Source: Limnohabitans sp. Rim8 (GTDB lineage Bacteria; Pseudomonadota; Gammaproteobacteria; Burkholderiales; Burkholderiaceae_C). From it: DNA of 17,148 bases. Positions 13,922 to 17,148 of the stretch are shown here, piece by piece; positions within the stretch are counted from its first letter, which is position 1, and each line of letters starts with the position of its first letter. The position numbers were made by a program, and so were the translations under genes. A model generated the notes under the pieces. That model worked only from the letters and a program-made list of their open reading frames with translations. It was not told where the DNA came from and ran no database searches. The stretch spans positions 1-17,148 of the forward strand of contig CAMDXR010000026.1 in NCBI GenBank assembly GCA_945877725.1, in the 5' to 3' direction.

Positions 13922-14678
13922 TCCTGTTGAGAGGATTTATTTTCTAAACTTAACGAATTCCAAACGCCCCAAGATTGAAGTGCTGAAGTGCTGAAGTGTT
14001 TAGGTGTATTGAGTTCTGAATCTCTAAAGTTGATTTTGGGCAATGAGAAACTGGCGGCGAATAATGAATGCCAGTATCTTGCGTGTTTCACCCCGTAAAG
14101 TTGCTGTATCACCATGACGGAGGAGGCTCTGCCGTCCGATACGCCATGAATAACAGGAGAGTTTGACAACTCCATGATTTTGAATAAATCAGCGCAGAAA
14201 GCGATGCCGCACTCATCTTGAAAAGCAGGCCCATCCAATAATATAAAAGAGTAATCTCTGGTCGGAATATTGCTGTGTATATAGCCACGAAACATTGCTA
14301 ATTCGAATTTTTCTTTGGGACCTAAAACTATTTCAACCACATCCTTGTATTTTTCCGGTAAATTCTTATTTGCAATTTCAAACCATTCCGGAACACTTTC
14401 CATACTGACTATTCTGCCATCGTAGGCTGGATTTTCTGATTTAAGCTTTTTGACAGCTGCCGCTAAAAAAGCGTTGAAGAGCCTGTTCCAGATTCAAGAA
14501 TCCATTCTGGTTTACGTTTCATTATTTTTCTAAGAGACATCCATAATGTGATCCATTGTGTACCTGTGGTTCCTGATTTTTTTGAGTAAATCAACAAATC
14601 AGATGCAGCCTCAGGAAATCTCCTTGTGATGGATATCTTTGCAAGGCGATTCATTATTTTTTGAATGGGTTTTCGCAT
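13909..14678 (-). pseudogene. Class I SAM methyltransferase-like gene, frameshifted
   Basis: Two minus-strand pieces belong together. The first (14678-14463, after a good AAGGA ribosome site) reads M-R-K-P-I to W-I-L-E-S-G-T-G-S-S-T-L-F and stops at TAG. The next frame continues without a gap as F-L-A-A-A-V-K-K-L, then V-S-M-E-S-V-P-E-W, down to a TAG at 13911-13909. One more A in the A6 run at 14465-14470 (T6 on the coding strand) would restore a ~256-aa protein. E-S-G-T-G-S-S-T is a SAM-binding motif I, Y-S-F-I-L-L-D-G-P a motif IV-like strand. The substrate is unknown, and a sugar or glycan is possible from context. The 3' part also holds an 8-bp tandem repeat. It could be a dead gene, a homopolymer sequencing error, or a slippage-controlled gene. 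Confidence 0.75.
13977..14000 (+). repeat. 8-bp tandem repeat GAAGTGCT, three copies
   Basis: GAAGTGCT at 13977-13984 and 13985-13992 is followed by GAAGTGTT (13993-14000). It lies near the 3' end of the methyltransferase-like gene. Unit length is not a multiple of three, so a gain or loss of one copy would change the C-terminal frame. Confidence 0.8.
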
Positions 14679-14734
14679 ATATTCCTTGAGCTTGAATTGA
14701 ATGGAATTATGTTAGAATATTTTGAATATTGAAA

Positions 14735-16678
14735 TTAATTTAAATTTTTATAGAAAATTTCGATTTTATCTTTTATCCTGGCTGAAATGATATCAGCCCC
14801 TTTTACAGACATGTGATCATCATCAAAATAAAGTGAAATATTGTTTTTTACAGCATAACATTGATTTGCATCGCAAAAATCATCAGACGGATCGAGAGTA
14901 ATGATGTTTGTTGGTAATTGATTGAGATTTTTTTGTACATATTCTGTTCGTTTATTCCACCAGTTATAACTTACACCTGGAAGATCCAATTTTGATTCTT
15001 TGACGTTGGCCACCATTCTTATGATTGATTTCGGTAATTCTGGTGCTTGCAGTATCAATATGACATTTTTACCATGATCGGATAGATATTTCAGGGTATT
15101 AACGTAAGAGTTCCACCTCATTAGACGTTCATCTTCGTTAACACTTTCAGGTAATTCAGGATAGGACTCCTTGTGATCGCCAAAAAGTGCAGCATGGATT
15201 CGATAAGAGACGACAACGAATTTTATTTCCTGATTTTTAGCAATGTACTGAACCGTTTCATTTGTCCAGTCGGAACATGGTTTTAGTTTGCCTTGGTAAT
15301 GCTGTCCAAAAGACGGGACGCAAGCACTGAATGAAAAGTGTTTAACTTTCATATTTTCTGGTTCAATTTTTTTAGCTAATGCATAGGCCAATTCAACCGT
15401 GTGACTGTCTCCAAAAACAGCCACAGTGGTATCTCCTTTGAAATATTCGCAAGCATCTGGGGCTCTGAGGTAGTCCGCGCCGCCTGTGTGGCACTTATCA
15501 CGCATTGGACTCGATGAAGCCGTTTGTAATTGGACGCGTTGCGCGGTTGTCAGTTTGTAATTTAAAAATCCTTTTGTAGCACTTCCTGTTAGACCCAATA
15601 AGATGAATATTAATGTGCCGAATATGAAAAAAATATAAATGGATTTGCGATTGAATTTTTTTCTATTCCTAAAAGGTATTTCAATGAACTTCCAAGTAAA
15701 AAATGCCAAAAATAATGTCGCTAAAGACAACATGCCTAATATTATTTTCTCAGGTGTTTCAGTATTTATATGACGATAAAAAGAGAATAGAGGTTGGTGC
15801 CATAAGTAAGCACTGTAACTAATGAGTCCTATTCCTACAAACAACCTATGACTCAATAAATTTCCAATAAAAGTCGAAGACCGTGCGAATAATATGATCA
15901 AACAAGCGCCAATTGTTGGGAACAATGCGTACACACCAGGAAAAGGAGTTTTGTTATTGAAGACAATGATTGAATAAATAATAAAAATCAAGCCTAATAA
16001 ACTACCTATTTCTGAACCATTATTTTTCATGAACCATTGATTTTTATATTTTAAAAGCAAGGCGACGATCGATCCAGCAAGCAGTTCCCATGCGCGCGAG
16101 GGTAATAAATAAAATGCAGTTTCTGGATTTCTTTCTATAATGTATTCGGTGTACGTTAAGCTGAGTAAAGCGATAATGCTTAATAGAATAATAATTTTTC
16201 TTTTACCAAATCGCCAAACAAAAATTAAAAGTATCGGGAAAATGAAATAATATTGCTCTTCAACTGCTAAACTCCAAGTATGGATTAAAGGTTTTAAATC
16301 TGTAGCGGTATCAAAATAATCAGTTGTCTTCCAGAAAAATATATTAGCTAAAAATGTCGTTACACCAATTAAACTTTGAGAAAAGTTTTTCAAATCGTCC
16401 GGCATGAGCCAAAACCAGGCAAAGGGCAGGCAGGACGCTATGACGAAGAACAATGCAGGGATTATGCGTCTTAATCTGCGCTCATAAAAAGAAGAAAAGC
16501 TAAAAGACCCCGACTCTATTTCATTGGCAATAATTGAGGTGATCAAATAGCCGCTGATCACGAAAAAGACATCAACACCGATGAATCCACCACTGAAGCT
16601 CTGAAATCCGGCGTGAAAAAATATCACCGATATGACGGCTAAGCCACGCAATCCATCTATTTCTCTGCGATATTCCAT
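14735..16678 (-). CDS. OafA-type acyltransferase with C-terminal SGNH domain
   Basis: This inner-membrane protein (647 aa) is likely to O-acetylate LPS or exopolysaccharide. The N-terminal acyltransferase-3 domain (1-370) has M-E-Y-R-R-E-I-D-G-L-R-G, the catalytic-region F-F-H (His22), GVDVFFVISGYLIT (34-47), the E-R-R-L-R-R-I-I-P motif and T-W-S-L-A-V-E-E-Q-Y-Y (134-144). About ten hydrophobic helices are visible. The periplasmic C-terminal SGNH domain has F-G-D-S-H (422-426, nucleophile Ser425) and the closing D-D-D-H (619-622), supplying a full catalytic set. The acyl-3 domain would pass the acyl group across the membrane to the SGNH part. Start ATG 16678 gives the exact family N-terminus, though the ribosome site is poor. 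Its composition is very AT-rich against the left half of the window. It may modify the sialylated glycan made by the neighbouring operon. Confidence 0.92.
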   Translation of the reverse strand: MEYRREIDGLRGLAVISVIFFHAGFQSFSGGFIGVDVFFVISGYLITSIIANEIESGSFSFSSFYERRLRRIIPALFFVIASCLPFAWFWLMPDDLKNFSQSLIGVTTFLANIFFWKTTDYFDTATDLKPLIHTWSLAVEEQYYFIFPILLIFVWRFGKRKIIILLSIIALLSLTYTEYIIERNPETAFYLLPSRAWELLAGSIVALLLKYKNQWFMKNNGSEIGSLLGLIFIIYSIIVFNNKTPFPGVYALFPTIGACLIILFARSSTFIGNLLSHRLFVGIGLISYSAYLWHQPLFSFYRHINTETPEKIILGMLSLATLFLAFFTWKFIEIPFRNRKKFNRKSIYIFFIFGTLIFILLGLTGSATKGFLNYKLTTAQRVQLQTASSSPMRDKCHTGGADYLRAPDACEYFKGDTTVAVFGDSHTVELAYALAKKIEPENMKVKHFSFSACVPSFGQHYQGKLKPCSDWTNETVQYIAKNQEIKFVVVSYRIHAALFGDHKESYPELPESVNEDERLMRWNSYVNTLKYLSDHGKNVILILQAPELPKSIIRMVANVKESKLDLPGVSYNWWNKRTEYVQKNLNQLPTNIITLDPSDDFCDANQCYAVKNNISLYFDDDHMSVKGADIISARIKDKIEIFYKNLN

Positions 16679-17148
16679 AAATTCTACTAGCGATTAAAAA
16701 ATTAAATTAAAAATACCAATAAAAGTAATTTATTAAGATTCTAATATTAATTTGTTTGGTGTTCAACAGTTAATTATATGTTGGCATTGCAGTCTCTCAA
16801 ATGGCCCAGATGAAGTAGGCCATGTTCGAACACATTGAACCATAAGAGCGACTCCAAATATACAGCCATATGAAAGTTTAACAAACAGTTAGCTTGATCG
16901 CCTCGTAGGCGACTCTAAACCGCGATGGCATTGACCGTAATTCAAGGCAAGAACTGAACGGGTATTCGTGCAAGCATGAAGAAAGATCTTCGACCGCGTT
17001 GATAACGACTGCATTCCGAATACTTCTTCAAGTAAGCAGACAAGATTAAATGTCTTTTATCGTTAGTTATTTTGTAGTTATAAATTATTAACTTGTATAA
17101 TTATTACTTGCTATTTACTATAGTCAATAGTAGTAATATACGATTGTT
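16679..17148. other. AT-rich non-coding stretch with inverted repeats
   Basis: I recognise no gene in these 470 bases. The longest open stretch I read by hand in the middle part is a ~45-codon minus-strand frame ending near 16880, with no family resemblance. Both ends are very AT-rich, while about 16790-17040 is near-average in composition. Structure seen: ATGGCC (16801-16806) with GGCCAT (16818-16823), the palindrome TGTTCGAACA (16823-16832), and the hairpin TCGCCT-CGT-AGGCGA (16898-16912). GCGACTC(C/T)AAA also occurs twice, 61 bases apart (16848 and 16909). It could be decayed mobile DNA or an upstream region for the acyltransferase. Confidence 0.5.

Noticed and set aside
14463..14475. Programmed -1 ribosomal frameshift site
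   Set aside because: In the zero frame (CTT TTT TAG) no heptamer fits X-XXY-YYZ, and no downstream stem is evident. Base loss or polymerase slippage in the T run is simpler.
16823..16832. tRNA T-loop (TTCGAA) in the right-hand non-coding stretch
   Set aside because: Neither strand gives an acceptor stem, anticodon arm or CCA-adjacent pairing around it.
16876..16882. Integron attC core (GTTTAAC)
   Set aside because: No partner core at a proper distance and no paired L/R boxes. The heptamer is short and occurs easily in AT-rich DNA.
17096..17101. TATAAT promoter near the right edge
   Set aside because: The surrounding DNA is almost all A/T, no -35 hexamer sits 16-18 bases upstream, and no gene follows inside the window.

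Overview
The window looks like the chromosome of a betaproteobacterium, most likely a Comamonadaceae member of Burkholderiales (inference). The left two thirds is GC-rich (35 of 60 bases on the line starting at 9301), and it carries a typical housekeeping mix: metK, slyX, an RlmN-type radical SAM enzyme, a DMT exporter, ogt and a phosphomannomutase/phosphoglucomutase. The right end is AT-rich (14 G/C of 60 bases on the line starting at 15601) and looks like an acquired cell-surface polysaccharide island.

Layout. 1-708: 5' part of metK on the minus strand, with a hairpin-rich leader (715-777) that pairs its own Shine-Dalgarno. 845-2221: slyX and a divergent rlmN-like gene on plus. 2207-3657: ogt and an EamA transporter on minus, joined by a TAATG overlap. 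3791-5194: algC-type phosphomannomutase on plus. 5212-5273: a 12-bp minisatellite between converging genes. 5275-7892: two different GT30 (Kdo-transferase, WaaA family) genes in tandem on minus with an ATGA overlap. 8011-13921: a six-gene plus-strand operon, neuA-neuB-neuC-GT25-capsule_synth-like-GT. The first four genes are chained by ATGA overlaps. 13909-14678: a methyltransferase-like gene on minus, broken by a single-base frameshift in an A6/T6 run. 14735-16678: an OafA-type acyltransferase fused to an SGNH domain, on minus. 16679-17148: AT-rich, no gene recognised.

How the genes fit together. NeuC (UDP-GlcNAc to ManNAc), NeuB (ManNAc plus PEP to Neu5Ac) and NeuA (CMP-Neu5Ac) form a complete minimal sialic acid activation pathway. 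All three resemble the meningococcal SiaA/SiaC/SiaB proteins more than legionaminate enzymes. No gene for a recognised sialyltransferase family (GT42, GT52, GT80 and similar) is visible. The downstream Capsule_synth-type protein at 11681-13147 and the extra GT30 paralogue are therefore the best candidates for the transferase that uses the CMP-ulosonate. AlgC feeds sugar phosphates into LPS or capsule, the GT25 and GT-A enzymes extend the glycan, and the acyltransferase may O-acetylate it. I regard the combination of a neuABC set, a doubled GT30 locus and a Capsule_synth-like transferase candidate as the most interesting system here. The assignment of the transferase is inference.
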